Origin: Paenibacillus ehimensis NBRC 15659
GTDB lineage: Bacteria; Bacillota; Bacilli; Paenibacillales; NBRC-103111
Direction of reading: 5' to 3'
DNA length: 64,000 bases
Assembly: GCF_004000785.1 (NCBI RefSeq)
Contig: NZ_BILX01000008.1
Span: 62,001 to 126,000 of the forward strand
Shown here: piece by piece, positions 9,134 through 20,125 of the stretch
How positions within the stretch are numbered: position 1 is the first letter of the stretch
Layout of the letters: the number at the start of each line of letters is the position of its first letter
Notes under the pieces: generated by a model
Seen by the model: only the letters and a program-made list of their open reading frames with translations
What the model was told of the DNA's origin: nothing
The model's database searches: none
Made by a program: the position numbers and the translations under genes

Positions 9134-9757
9134 CGCGAATTTTCGCGCAATGATGCCAGACCCTCGTGAAACAGTACACTCCTTTTTTTAGTCTGGATTA
9201 ATCCTGCTCCGGTCGCTGCGGGGTTACTTTACTTTTAAAAGGGGATTGTTCCGGCACAGCTTCGACTAAGTAGAAAGAAGGCTGCACCTTGAGCAATTAT
9301 TTGCTTCAGGGCAGCCTTCAGACGTATCCAAGATCAAAGGACGCTACTTCCACATGTTGTAACTAATGAAAAATAACAAGATAGTTTTACTTTTTATCCA
9401 AAATATGTGAGCAAGGAATTACTTATGCCGGTTGCTTGTCTTGCAGTTTGGGCTCCGTTCATCCTATGTATTGGAAACCCCTCTGGGTCAAACCGATGAG
9501 CTTTAGAGATGCACTTCTGCGGGGGGCTCCAGGCCTGGAGCGCAATAATCATAATAAAAATTATACATTGCGGCATAGTATACTGCATCAATTCTCGGTG
9601 GACAACCGCGACAACAAGAACAAACGACAGTAGGTTGATCATCACGATCCCAAGCGGAATATACGATGTTTGAGCATTGAAAATCGTTCCGCCCGCAGCG
9701 CACTGACAGCCCCAAGCAGGCTTTCACGTGAGGCCCATGACTGCACAATCTGAATTG
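9134..9757. other. Gene-poor stretch between dehydrogenase and glpD
   Basis: About 620 bases without a convincing gene. It holds a palindrome GGATTAATCC near 9195 and a strong inverted repeat at 9278-9318. Open frames of 60-80 codons on both strands around 9394-9748 overlap each other, have odd composition (Cys/Pro/Tyr-rich), and no good start signals, so I did not call them. It is probably decayed DNA. Confidence 0.5.
9278..9318. terminator. Inverted repeat, possible bidirectional terminator
   Basis: AAGGCTGC at 9278-9285 pairs with GCAGCCTT at 9311-9318, extended by CCTTGAGCAA against TTGCTTCAGG with a short AT loop. No long T-run follows, so termination is only likely. It lies between the dehydrogenase (+) and glpD (-). 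Confidence 0.5.
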
Positions 9758-11425
9758 TTATCTAACATCTACAGGGACAACAGCCTCGAGAAGCCGCTTC
9801 TCCAGCTCTTCCCTGTACTGCCGTGTCTCTTCTTCGCTCCAATGCAAATACTGCTCCATAAATGCAATAACCGTCGTCTTGAATTCATGCACCCATGAGA
9901 TATTAAACAGCAGCGCGCCCGTACGCCGGTTAAAGAAATCGATCGGTTTCACCGTCATTTCCTCTTCAATAGCGTAGACAATCATGGCCAGCACGTCTAA
10001 AGGAAGCCCGAAGTCCGAACCGTTCTTTCCATGGATAGAAGCCAGCTCGTACAAACGATCAATATTTGAGCCGTATTTTCGAACAAGCTTCTCCGCTTGC
10101 TCCTTGCTGAACCCCCGCTTTATGCCCTCCGCCGTTTTCCGCTCGATAAAGGTTGGGAATTGATCCGGTCCGCCTACATGTCCGCCGGAGATCGGCATGG
10201 TTTTGGTCACGCAGGGGGTAAAATGGGTTACTCCTTCCTTCTTGAACAAATCGTTCAAAAGATCGACGACCATTTCCGCCATTTTGCGATAACCGGTGAG
10301 CTTGCCTCCCGCAATGGTAATTAATCCGGACTCCGACTGCCAGATTTCATCCTTGCGGGATATTTCCGACGCCGTTTTACCTTCTTCAAAGATAAGCGGG
10401 CGAAGTCCCGTCCAACTGGATTCAATATCCTGAATGCCAAGGTTCAATGTGGGAAACATATAATTAACGGCATTAATGATATAGTTGCGGTCTTCTGAAG
10501 ACATTCTCGGATGAGCGATATCTCCCTCGAAGACAGTATCCGTGGTGCCTACATACGCTTTACCGTCCCGCGGAATAGCGAATACCATCCGCCCGTCCGG
10601 CGTATCGAAATAGACGGCTTGCCGCAGCGGAAACCGGGATTGGTCGATCACCAAATGTACTCCTTTGGTCAGCTGCAAATGTTTCTTGGTTTTCGATTGA
10701 TCCATCTCCCGAAGCGTATCTACCCAAGGCCCGGCGGCATTCACGATTTTGCGGGCAAAGATCTCATACAATGCTCCGTGGATCGTATCCCTGACTTTCA
10801 CTCCAACAACTTTGCCGTTTTGATAAATAAACTGCTCCACCTTGGCATAGTTTACAGCCTTCGCTCCACGCGCGAACGCTTCTTTCATCACCTCGATGGT
10901 GAGGCGGGCGTCATCGGTACGATACTCGACGTAGAGGCCGCTTCCCTTAAGCCCTTCACGCTTGACGAGCGGCTCACGCCGTATCGTTTCCTGAACGCCG
11001 AGCATTTTCCGCCGCTCGCTCCGCTTAACTCCCGCCAAAAAATCATAGAGCCTCAGTCCCAGAGAAGTACTGAACTTTCCGAACGTACCGCCTTGATGGA
11101 ACGGAAGCAGCATCCACTCCGGAGTGGTCACATGAGGGCCATTCTCATACACAACCGCGCGTTCTTTCCCAACTTCGGCGACCATTTTCACCTCAAGCTG
11201 CTTCAAATAACGCAGCCCTCCATGGACCAGCTTGGTGGATCGGCTGGAGGTTCCCGCTGCGAAATCCTGCATTTCCACCAGCACCGTGTTCATGCCCCTG
11301 GTCGTCGCATCAAGCAGAATACCGGCCCCGGTAATCCCGCCCCCGATGACAAGGACATCGAACGTTTGCTTGGGTAAGGCTTGTAATATTTCTGTCCTTC
11401 TGTTACTTGAAAAGGCTTCCCCCAT
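9758..11425 (-). CDS. glpD: Aerobic glycerol-3-phosphate dehydrogenase
   Basis: 555 residues, the usual length for Bacillus-type GlpD. The FAD-binding Rossmann motif VIGGGITGAG is at about 25-34, followed by the GlpD segments SSRSTKLVHGGLRYL and GPHVTTPEWMLLPFH. It oxidises sn-glycerol 3-phosphate to dihydroxyacetone phosphate at the membrane, passing electrons to quinone. The start at 11425 has GGAGGG upstream. It is the last gene of the operon that also holds glpK, a GH31 hydrolase and an ABC importer, 28 bases after the GH31 gene. This is an unusual setting, since glpD is normally beside glpF/glpK only. Confidence 0.97.
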   Translation of the reverse strand: MGEAFSSNRRTEILQALPKQTFDVLVIGGGITGAGILLDATTRGMNTVLVEMQDFAAGTSSRSTKLVHGGLRYLKQLEVKMVAEVGKERAVVYENGPHVTTPEWMLLPFHQGGTFGKFSTSLGLRLYDFLAGVKRSERRKMLGVQETIRREPLVKREGLKGSGLYVEYRTDDARLTIEVMKEAFARGAKAVNYAKVEQFIYQNGKVVGVKVRDTIHGALYEIFARKIVNAAGPWVDTLREMDQSKTKKHLQLTKGVHLVIDQSRFPLRQAVYFDTPDGRMVFAIPRDGKAYVGTTDTVFEGDIAHPRMSSEDRNYIINAVNYMFPTLNLGIQDIESSWTGLRPLIFEEGKTASEISRKDEIWQSESGLITIAGGKLTGYRKMAEMVVDLLNDLFKKEGVTHFTPCVTKTMPISGGHVGGPDQFPTFIERKTAEGIKRGFSKEQAEKLVRKYGSNIDRLYELASIHGKNGSDFGLPLDVLAMIVYAIEEEMTVKPIDFFNRRTGALLFNISWVHEFKTTVIAFMEQYLHWSEEETRQYREELEKRLLEAVVPVDVR

Positions 11426-11453
11426 CTTGCATCCCTCCTTCGATGATCACGAG

Positions 11454-13940
11454 TTAAATGGAAATCAAGTCTTTTATATCGAAGTTAACTGCAATTTCAT
11501 AATCGGCTTGGCTGTTGTCGTACTTGATTTTTGCCGTTTTAAGCTCCAGATCGTAGTACCAGCCCTCTTCCTTCGCTTTCCACTCGGCGGGATCGAGAAA
11601 CATCGGAAGCTTTCTGCCCTGGAGCATCACTCGAACCGGAGCAATTTGGTTACATATCAAATCAATGACGATTCGCTTCACTGTGCTGGCGTAAGCTCCG
11701 TCTTTCTTGAAAGAAATAACGGTGTTTCCATCCGTTTCGACGTTGATCGTTGTTTTCAGATAGTCGCCGTTCTTGTAATTGTTCGTTACCCCGTCGTCCT
11801 CATACAGAACGAAGCTTGCTTTCTCGGACGGCTCGATCAGCAAATGCAGCTCTTCTATACGGTCGTTATGAATGTTCTGCAAATGCGGCGCGAGCGGAAT
11901 AACAGCTCCGCCGCGGATAAACATCGGAATCGAATCTAAGGAAACCTTAAGCTGGATCGTCTGTCCCCCTGCATAACGCTCTCTTGTATGCCAGTCAACC
12001 CATTCGCTGCCTTCCGGCAGATACACCGTTCGCGTTTCCGCCCCTTTTTCCAGAACATTGGCGACCAGTATCGACCTTCCCAGCATGAAATCGAAGCTTT
12101 CCTCCCAAGTGGCGGGGTCATGCTGGAATTCATACACCATCGGCCGCATGACCGGAGAGCCCAGGACGGAAGCTTCGTACAGTAAAGAGTAGAAATAAGG
12201 GATCAAACGGTAACGAAGCTGAATCGCCTCCCGGATATAAGGAGTATACGAAGGATACATCCACGGCTCGGTAACGGTATTGTCGGTGTTGCAGGAATGG
12301 ATGGAGAACCTCGGTTGGAAAATCCCGTTCTGTACCCAACGGACAAACAGCTCCGGTTCCGGGGCAGGGCCGAAGAAGCCGCCAATATCGCAGCCCTGGT
12401 TCGCTACACCGGACAGTCCCATTCCCAATATAACAGGAATATTGAATTTTAAGCTGTGCCAGCTCGTATTGTTGTCTCCGGCCCAGGTTTGGGCATAGCG
12501 CTGAATGCCGGCAAATCCGGCGCGGTTGACAATATAAGGTCTCGTATTCGGCGCAGCTTCGGCGATCGCTTCCTTGGCCGCTTGAGCCATAAGATTGGGA
12601 AGAATCGGCCGCAAGGCGCTGATTTCTTTCTTGCCGCCTTCAAACTCGCACAACGCATCCGGATTGTTGATTTCATATTCGTTATTGTCATTCCAGATGG
12701 AAGTGACGCCCAAGTTAATAAACGATGCTTTCAGCTGGTCCTTCCATAATTGTCTCCCTTTAGGGTTGGTGAAGTCGACGAAAGAAGCTTGTCCTCCCCA
12801 ATACCGGTCGGTCTGGGATTTGTCCCCCTTATCGTCTTTTATATAGGCACCCGCCTCGTCAAATTGTTTATATAACGGGTGAGTAAGCAGCATACCCGGC
12901 TTTATATTAGGGGCCAATGCCGCTCCCTTGCTTCGCATTTGTTCGATAAAGCTTTGCGGATGAGGGAATCGTTGATTATTCCAGTTAAAGACATACCTTT
13001 TCCCGTCTTCGCCAGAGGTGTAGCCTGAAGACATGAAGAATCCGTCGCAGGGAATTCCTTCCGCCTTGCATCTGTCCAGAAAGTTCAAAATCGCTTGATC
13101 CGAATCCCGGTCCAGTTCGGTATAGTACATGGTGGAGCCCATATATCCAAGCGAGTATTGCGCCGGCAAAATCGTTTTGCCCGTTAGATCCGTGTAGTGG
13201 CGGACGACATCCTTTATTTGCGGACCGTACATGAAGAAGAGATCCAATTCCCCGCCGTCCGCGCAAAAATAACTATACTTGTTCCAGTAGCCGCTGCGTT
13301 CGCATCCCATATCAAAAGTGGATTCATGGCTGTTATGATAGAACAAACCCGTTGCAGCCTGCGTCTTTCCGTTAAATTTAATATAGAACGGGATGTGCTT
13401 ATACAGCGGATCCGTATGTTCCGAATCGTAACCGATCGTATCCACATTATGCATCCGCAGCCTTCTCTTCTTTTTATTCAAATGCCCGCTTTTCTCACCG
13501 AAGCCGTAGTAATGGTCTTCATCCGTCAGGTTTGAATAATGGTACAATCGGCCGTGCTTATCTTTCACATAGGGGCGCTCTTTCAAATCCTCATGGAGCA
13601 CTCGGCCTTCCGCATCCGTAATTTCAATGGCAAAAGGCTCCCGATGTATCATTAGCCGTAATTGATTCGTGCGGAGCAGCAAGCGGGTACCCAAATCTTC
13701 ATACCGAGCCGGGAGAGCCTCCACTCTCTTGCGATCCTCGACCATCCCATCCATCTTGTCATCCCATGCGGTCATGGTCAGCGTATACGAAGCTTCTTCG
13801 GCAAACTGTTCGTCGAACGTGCAGCGGATTCGGATCACATAATCATTCATCAGATAGATGCGATACTTGGCTTCATCGGTCACGAGGTCCAAATAATGAT
13901 GACCTTCCACGGCCTGCAATAACTTACTGCTTACTCTCAT
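11454..13940 (-). CDS. Glycoside hydrolase family 31 enzyme, cytoplasmic
   Basis: 828 residues without a signal peptide, so it acts on imported substrate. N-terminal beta-sandwich (about 1-250), then the (beta/alpha)8 barrel and C-terminal beta domains. The retaining nucleophile is Asp418 in SIWNDNNEYEI and the acid/base is Asp489 in WAGDNNTSW, both matching GH31. The nucleophile motif is WNDNNE rather than the common WNDMNE. Family members release alpha-linked glucose, xylose, galactose or related sugars; I cannot fix the specificity. Context (between glpK and glpD, behind a sugar importer) suggests an alpha-glycoside of glycerol. Start at 13940 behind GGAGG; 24 bases after glpK. Confidence 0.93.
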   Translation of the reverse strand: MRVSSKLLQAVEGHHYLDLVTDEAKYRIYLMNDYVIRIRCTFDEQFAEEASYTLTMTAWDDKMDGMVEDRKRVEALPARYEDLGTRLLLRTNQLRLMIHREPFAIEITDAEGRVLHEDLKERPYVKDKHGRLYHYSNLTDEDHYYGFGEKSGHLNKKKRRLRMHNVDTIGYDSEHTDPLYKHIPFYIKFNGKTQAATGLFYHNSHESTFDMGCERSGYWNKYSYFCADGGELDLFFMYGPQIKDVVRHYTDLTGKTILPAQYSLGYMGSTMYYTELDRDSDQAILNFLDRCKAEGIPCDGFFMSSGYTSGEDGKRYVFNWNNQRFPHPQSFIEQMRSKGAALAPNIKPGMLLTHPLYKQFDEAGAYIKDDKGDKSQTDRYWGGQASFVDFTNPKGRQLWKDQLKASFINLGVTSIWNDNNEYEINNPDALCEFEGGKKEISALRPILPNLMAQAAKEAIAEAAPNTRPYIVNRAGFAGIQRYAQTWAGDNNTSWHSLKFNIPVILGMGLSGVANQGCDIGGFFGPAPEPELFVRWVQNGIFQPRFSIHSCNTDNTVTEPWMYPSYTPYIREAIQLRYRLIPYFYSLLYEASVLGSPVMRPMVYEFQHDPATWEESFDFMLGRSILVANVLEKGAETRTVYLPEGSEWVDWHTRERYAGGQTIQLKVSLDSIPMFIRGGAVIPLAPHLQNIHNDRIEELHLLIEPSEKASFVLYEDDGVTNNYKNGDYLKTTINVETDGNTVISFKKDGAYASTVKRIVIDLICNQIAPVRVMLQGRKLPMFLDPAEWKAKEEGWYYDLELKTAKIKYDNSQADYEIAVNFDIKDLISI

Positions 13941-13964
13941 GATTTACCTCCACATTCCTATCCG

Positions 13965-15464
<1,500 letters not shown>

Positions 15465-15465
15465 C

Positions 15466-15513
15466 TAAAAAATCCCTTCACCGACAGAGACAACCAGCCC
15501 CTGTGGTGGAAGG
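15466..15513 (-). terminator. Terminator-like hairpin inside the operon, before glpK
   Basis: Reading leftward, CCCTTCCACC (15513-15504) pairs with GGTGAAGGG (15482-15474), followed at once by ATTTTTTAG. This has the form of a Rho-independent terminator 14 bases before the glpK ATG and 18 bases after the last permease codon. It could reduce glpK-GH31-glpD expression relative to the importer, or be a site of antitermination, as GlpP does for glp leaders in B. subtilis. No antiterminator competing fold was worked out. Confidence 0.6.
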
Positions 15514-15530
15514 GAATTAGATTTTTGCAA

Positions 15531-16352
15531 TTATTTCATCCCGGATGTCACCATACCGCTGACGAATTGACGCTGGAATATGACGAAAACCACAAGCACC
15601 GGAATCATCGTAATGACGGACATGGCAAGCAAGCTGCCCCAATCAACGTTAAATTCTCCTATAAAGTTGGACAAGGCCAATTGAATCGTATATAAGGACG
15701 GATCGCTAATTCCGATAAGAGGCCACAAGAAATCGTCCCATCGCCACATGAAGGAGAAAATCGCAAGCACCGCCAAGATCGGCTTGCAGATCGGCAGAAT
15801 GATTTGCGAATAAATCCGCCATTCCGATGCCCCGTCCATCCGGGCTGCCTCAAGCAGTTCATCCGGTACGGTAAGCAAATACTGCCTGATCAAGAAAACG
15901 CCTGTCGGGGTGGCCGCTGGCGGAATGATAAGAGCCAGCAGGCTGTTGAACAATCCGAGGAAGCTGAGCACCTTAAAGATCGGGATCATAATGACCTCAA
16001 GAGGGATCATCAAGGTAGACACGAACCCGACGAGCAGCACCGCAGCCCCTCTGAATTTATATTTAGCCAGCGCGAACCCTGCCATCGAGTTGATCAGCAG
16101 CAGCAGAATCGTTGAGCTGACCGTGACGATAGCGCTGTTGATGAAGTATCGTCCGAAGTTGCCTTTCTGAAAGGCAGCCGTAAAGTGCTCGAAAGTCATC
16201 GGCTCCGGCCAAAATCTCGGGGGAAAGCTGTACAAATCATTGTTCGTCTTGAAGGACGAGATGACAATCCAAAGCACTGGAAACAACCACATGGCAGCCA
16301 TTACAATAAGAAGAATATACAAGACGGCTTTGGCGGATGCCTTCAATTCCAC
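15531..16352 (-). CDS. Sugar ABC transporter permease (MalG/UgpE type)
   Basis: 273 residues from a GTG at 16352, with GGGAGG about 12 bases before it; longer upstream reading has no start signal and would give an atypical N-terminus. Six membrane helices are predicted, and the EAA loop that docks the ATPase is present as EAARMDGASEWRIYSQIILP. This is the second permease subunit of a carbohydrate-uptake (CUT1) importer, paired with the gene one base upstream. No ATPase gene is in the operon, so a shared MsmX-like ATPase is expected. Confidence 0.94.
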   Translation of the reverse strand: MELKASAKAVLYILLIVMAAMWLFPVLWIVISSFKTNNDLYSFPPRFWPEPMTFEHFTAAFQKGNFGRYFINSAIVTVSSTILLLLINSMAGFALAKYKFRGAAVLLVGFVSTLMIPLEVIMIPIFKVLSFLGLFNSLLALIIPPAATPTGVFLIRQYLLTVPDELLEAARMDGASEWRIYSQIILPICKPILAVLAIFSFMWRWDDFLWPLIGISDPSLYTIQLALSNFIGEFNVDWGSLLAMSVITMIPVLVVFVIFQRQFVSGMVTSGMK

Positions 16353-16353
16353 G

Positions 16354-17253
16354 CTAATCGGAGCCTCCCTTTGACAGTTTGAACTGCAGAGCGGTAAACA
16401 GCGAAATAAGAACAAACAATAACATGGACATTGCGCTGGCCATGCCCAGCTCCTGCTTGGCAAACCCGGTTTCGTATATATATTGCACGATATAAGTCGT
16501 ATCTTTACCCGGTCCGCCCCCCGTGAGCGCAAACAGTAACGGATACGCCTTAAATGCCTCGATCAGCGTCAGCATCACGACAAGTACGGTCGTAGGCTTG
16601 AGCAGCGGAAGCGTAATGCTCCAGAATACCCGAGGCTTGGATGCCCCGTCCAATCTGGCCGCCTCATAATAATCATTCGGTATGGCCTGCAAGCCGGCCA
16701 TGAAAATGACCATATAAAAGCCAAGACGCGACCAAACCGTTGCGATCACCACCGATACATTCGCGAAAAAAGAATCCGATAAAAAATGGAGCGGTTCCAG
16801 GCCGAACATCGTCATAAAGTAATTCAAAACACCGAAATCGCCGAAAATCCACTTCCACGTCAAACCAACAATGATATACGAAATCATCGTAGGCCAATAA
16901 AATATGGAGCGAAATAGTCCTTTAAGCCGGATTTGCTGGATCAGCATCATCGCTACGGCGAGGGATAGGCAGTAAATCGACGGTACTACAATGAGTGCAT
17001 ACAGGGCGGTTTTTCCCAGTGCGCTCCAAAACTCGTTGTTCGAAAAGATCTCTTTGTAATTGTCAAAGCCTACAAACTCCATCGGATTCAATCCGTCATA
17101 TTCGTGGAAAGAATAAACGAATCCGATTACCATGGGAATCACGATAAAAGTGGTAAAAATCAACAAGTTAGGCAGTACAAACAAATAAGGAATCCATTTT
17201 TTAGATTGTCCCGGCTTCCTTATTGTCTTTACGGCAGAGGTTTGTACAGACAT
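16354..17253 (-). CDS. Sugar ABC transporter permease (MalF/UgpA type)
   Basis: 299 residues from the ATG at 17253, which has AAAGGAG nine bases upstream; the longer frame to 17325 lacks such a site. Six helices, with the EAA motif EAARLDGASKPRVFWSITLP near residue 205. It forms a heterodimer with the following permease and receives substrate from the lipoprotein encoded upstream. The family transports oligosaccharides, polyols or glycerol phosphates, so it does not settle the substrate alone. Confidence 0.94.
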   Translation of the reverse strand: MSVQTSAVKTIRKPGQSKKWIPYLFVLPNLLIFTTFIVIPMVIGFVYSFHEYDGLNPMEFVGFDNYKEIFSNNEFWSALGKTALYALIVVPSIYCLSLAVAMMLIQQIRLKGLFRSIFYWPTMISYIIVGLTWKWIFGDFGVLNYFMTMFGLEPLHFLSDSFFANVSVVIATVWSRLGFYMVIFMAGLQAIPNDYYEAARLDGASKPRVFWSITLPLLKPTTVLVVMLTLIEAFKAYPLLFALTGGGPGKDTTYIVQYIYETGFAKQELGMASAMSMLLFVLISLFTALQFKLSKGGSD

Positions 17254-17293
17254 CAGGCTTACTCCTTTCCCTTCAACCGTACCGATGCATGGA

Positions 17294-18586
17294 TTATTTC
17301 TTCTCTTCGCCGATGGCTTTATCAATTAATCCCGCAACTTTATCTAAGCCTGCTTGTCCCGTTATTTTTCCAACAATAATTTCCGAAATCGTCTTCTTCA
17401 ACTCATTGCTGAATTTGGGCACAATCGTTTGCTTGGACCAATCCTCAGCTGCTGCCGGAACGGTGTTGTTCAGTTCGTTCGAGAAAACTTCCATCATCTC
17501 TTTACCGAAAGCATAGTCCAGCTTCGCGTTGTCTTTGCGCGGGCTCAGGAACAATGCCTCTTGGGTATATTTCGCATTTACTTCTTTCGTGGTGATATAG
17601 TTAATGAAATCGGTTGCTTCCTTCTCCACGCCGGAATTTTTGAATGCCATCGCGAATTTGCCGCCCGGTACCGAGGAACGCTGTTTGGCTTTCGGCATGT
17701 ACGTTACGCCCCATTCGAAGTTCGAAATATCTTTATAATTGCTAATCATCCAATTTCCTGCCAAATGTGCGGCGACCGTCCCGCTGCGGAACAAGTTATT
17801 CGGGTTTTCCCCGCCAAGCCATACGGATGTTGGAGCAATGCCGTCGGTATGCAGCTTTTTGAAATATTCAACCGCCTGTACACCCGCTTCATTGTTGATT
17901 GTGGCTTTTGCTCCATCCGGGCTCATGAGGCTGCCTCCGAATTGGTACAGAATAGTCGACCACCGTTGCGGCGTAAAATCCCACACAAGACCGTATTTAG
18001 CCCCGCCTTTTTCCATTACCTGCTTCAAGGCGGCGGAGAACTCATCCCACGTCCAGACATTGTCGGGAGATGACGGCACCTTCACTCCGGCTTTATCAAA
18101 CAAGGTTTTATTGTAAATCAATCCGTTAGCCGTAACATCCATAGGAGCGGCTACCGCTTTATTATTCACCACATAGAAGGGTTTAAGGGAATCGACGAAC
18201 TGTCCGGTGTACTTCTCCAATCCGCCGTTGCTCTCACTTAAGTCCACCGCCTGTTTGGCAAATCCGCCAAGCTCCGTCGTACTGATTCGGGCCAATGCCG
18301 GAGGCTCTCCGCCTGCGATCATCGTTTTCAATTTCGTCGATAGATCTTTATAAGGGACTTCGATCATATTTACTTTGACATTCGTATTTTTAGCTTCGTA
18401 ATCTTTGATAATATCTTTCATGATTGCGCCTTCATTTCCATCTGAAAACCAGACAAAGTCCAGCTTTACGTTTTTACCGCCGGCTTCCGCTTCTCCACCC
18501 GATTCCTTCTTGGCGCAAGCAGCACTCGTAAGCGTCAACAGAACCATGACCATGCCAATAGATATCACTTTCATTTTCTTATTCAT
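17294..18586 (-). CDS. Sugar ABC transporter substrate-binding lipoprotein
   Basis: 430 residues starting at the ATG at 18586 (AAGGGG upstream). A basic start, a hydrophobic stretch and the lipobox TSAAC give a membrane-anchored lipoprotein of the extracellular solute-binding family 1 (MalE/UgpB type). The body carries the usual PYKDLSTKLKTMIAGG and NNEAGVQAVEYFKKL segments. It captures the operon's substrate outside the cell and delivers it to the two permeases. It is 40 bases ahead of the first permease. Confidence 0.93.
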   Translation of the reverse strand: MNKKMKVISIGMVMVLLTLTSAACAKKESGGEAEAGGKNVKLDFVWFSDGNEGAIMKDIIKDYEAKNTNVKVNMIEVPYKDLSTKLKTMIAGGEPPALARISTTELGGFAKQAVDLSESNGGLEKYTGQFVDSLKPFYVVNNKAVAAPMDVTANGLIYNKTLFDKAGVKVPSSPDNVWTWDEFSAALKQVMEKGGAKYGLVWDFTPQRWSTILYQFGGSLMSPDGAKATINNEAGVQAVEYFKKLHTDGIAPTSVWLGGENPNNLFRSGTVAAHLAGNWMISNYKDISNFEWGVTYMPKAKQRSSVPGGKFAMAFKNSGVEKEATDFINYITTKEVNAKYTQEALFLSPRKDNAKLDYAFGKEMMEVFSNELNNTVPAAAEDWSKQTIVPKFSNELKKTISEIIVGKITGQAGLDKVAGLIDKAIGEEKK

Positions 18587-18647
18587 CGCTTCTACCCCTT
18601 TTCTTCGTCTGGATAATTGAACCATTTGCTCTCTGCGGCTCAAAGCA

Positions 18648-19511
18648 TTATGCGCCAAAGTCTTTTTTACGGTAATTCTGCGGTGACACTCCGGCGTACT
18701 TCTTGAAAGAGCGGCTGAAATGAACCGCCGTGTTGAACCCGAGTTTTTCTGATATTAACCCGACCGGCTCATCGGTCGTTCGAAGCATTTTTTTGGCTTC
18801 CTCGATCCTTTTACTGATGATATAGTTGTTAATCGTATATCCCGTAACCTCTTTAAAACAGTGACAAATATAATATTTGTTCAAATGCAGAGCCCCCGAC
18901 AATTCCTGAAGCGAGAAATTCTCCGTAAAATGCTGATTTACATATTGCAAAATGCGGCGAACATTCTCCTGGCTATGCGATGGCTGTACGGCAGGCGCAA
19001 TTTCATGCAAACGCTTGGCCTTGCGATAAATTGCAACCAACAATTGAACCAAAAGCGCTTTCAAAATCAGTTCGTATCCGAACGACTCCCGTTCGTTTTC
19101 CCGGTGCAGTGCCCGGAAATAAGCTTCTACTTCTTTGCGCTCTTCCAGTGACCAACGAATTAACCTTCCGCTGGGCGATTCAAACAAAGACATTAGCTTT
19201 TCAAACATCTCTCCCGACATCTGCTCTTGCAAAAAAGACTCCGTAAAATTTACATAGCTGCGGACATAGGGAACATCTTTCGACGGATTAACCCTATGAA
19301 TGGTGCTTCCCCGAAATAGAAGCATATCTCCTGGAGATAGATCGTATATATTATCTCCGATAATATAATTCGCATCCCCGCGTATGAAATAATAAACTTC
19401 GAGTCCTTCATGGGTATGAACAGGCCAGTTGTACTGCCAGTCATCTGCGTCCGCCCTTACATGCATCCCTAATTTTCGAAGAGCCAGATTCGTGGGCGTA
19501 TGAATTACCAA
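18648..19511 (-). CDS. AraC-family transcriptional regulator of the GH31/glp operon
   Basis: 287 residues from a TTG at 19511. That start is chosen because a perfect AAAGGAGG sits six bases before it, whereas the ATG/GTG farther upstream have none. N-terminal cupin-like sugar-sensing domain (HTHEGLEVYYFIRGDANY, about residues 32-49), then a double helix-turn-helix AraC domain in the last 100 residues with SLQELSGALHLNKYYICHCF and the second helix region GFNTAVHFSRSFKKYAGVSP. It lies 61 bases ahead of the binding-protein gene on the same strand with no clear promoter in between, so the regulator may be the first gene of the operon. Confidence 0.92.
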   Translation of the reverse strand: MVIHTPTNLALRKLGMHVRADADDWQYNWPVHTHEGLEVYYFIRGDANYIIGDNIYDLSPGDMLLFRGSTIHRVNPSKDVPYVRSYVNFTESFLQEQMSGEMFEKLMSLFESPSGRLIRWSLEERKEVEAYFRALHRENERESFGYELILKALLVQLLVAIYRKAKRLHEIAPAVQPSHSQENVRRILQYVNQHFTENFSLQELSGALHLNKYYICHCFKEVTGYTINNYIISKRIEEAKKMLRTTDEPVGLISEKLGFNTAVHFSRSFKKYAGVSPQNYRKKDFGA

Positions 19512-20125
19512 TTGGGGCCTCCTTTCAACACCAAGCATAACTACAGTGATGTTTTTCACTCAAAATATAACATACTCAAATTGTGCCCACTTAACATATA
19601 TTGCTCTTAATTTGATATGAATTGTTGAAAACAAACGATACGGTCTTCCAAAAAAAATGTTCAAAAATACCGAAGCCCGGAGTTGTTCATCCACAAACGG
19701 AGAATCGATCGTCCTTTATAGCTATTGTATTTATGCACAAAATTCGACATCGATCGACAAATTTCTAACTAGGTCATAATACTATATCATTTTGAAGATG
19801 GTTTTTACAAAGTCAATCAGAGTAATCTCGTTTCCTTCCTTATCGGTCCCGATCGGATCGTGCAGGATAACGTCCTTGTGCGTTTTTTTCGGCGACCGAA
19901 GATGCATCGGAATTTCGATACTAATGATCGTATATAATCGAAATATTCAGTTTTGCCCGACGCCCCATAGCCGCGATGTGCGCGGAACCAGCGTCCGGGA
20001 CTAGATCGACCCTTTCGGAAGATTCCCCATCCCCAAACGAATAAGTATCGATGCAGTACGGGCGCCAAGAGGGGCGCCTGTTTTCACATTCTTGGGCTTA
20101 TAGACGACTTTAAGGGGGCATACAT
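19512..20125. other. Upstream region of the AraC gene; no gene seen
   Basis: About 610 bases. The part near 19512-19800 is AT-rich and must hold the promoter of the AraC regulator (leftward); I could not fix boxes with confidence. From 19800 to 20110 no frame is convincing. A GGCGCC/GGCGCC hairpin followed by TTTT lies at about 20060-20084. The rest shows nothing I can name. Confidence 0.4.

Noticed and set aside
9394-9748. Two or three overlapping frames of 65-83 codons
   Set aside because: No RBS, overlapping each other on both strands, strange composition; no family resemblance.
10511-11377. 288-codon frame on the plus strand
   Set aside because: Antisense shadow of glpD.
19817-20068. 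83-codon frame on the minus strand
   Set aside because: Arg-rich, no RBS, no recognisable domain; likely chance.
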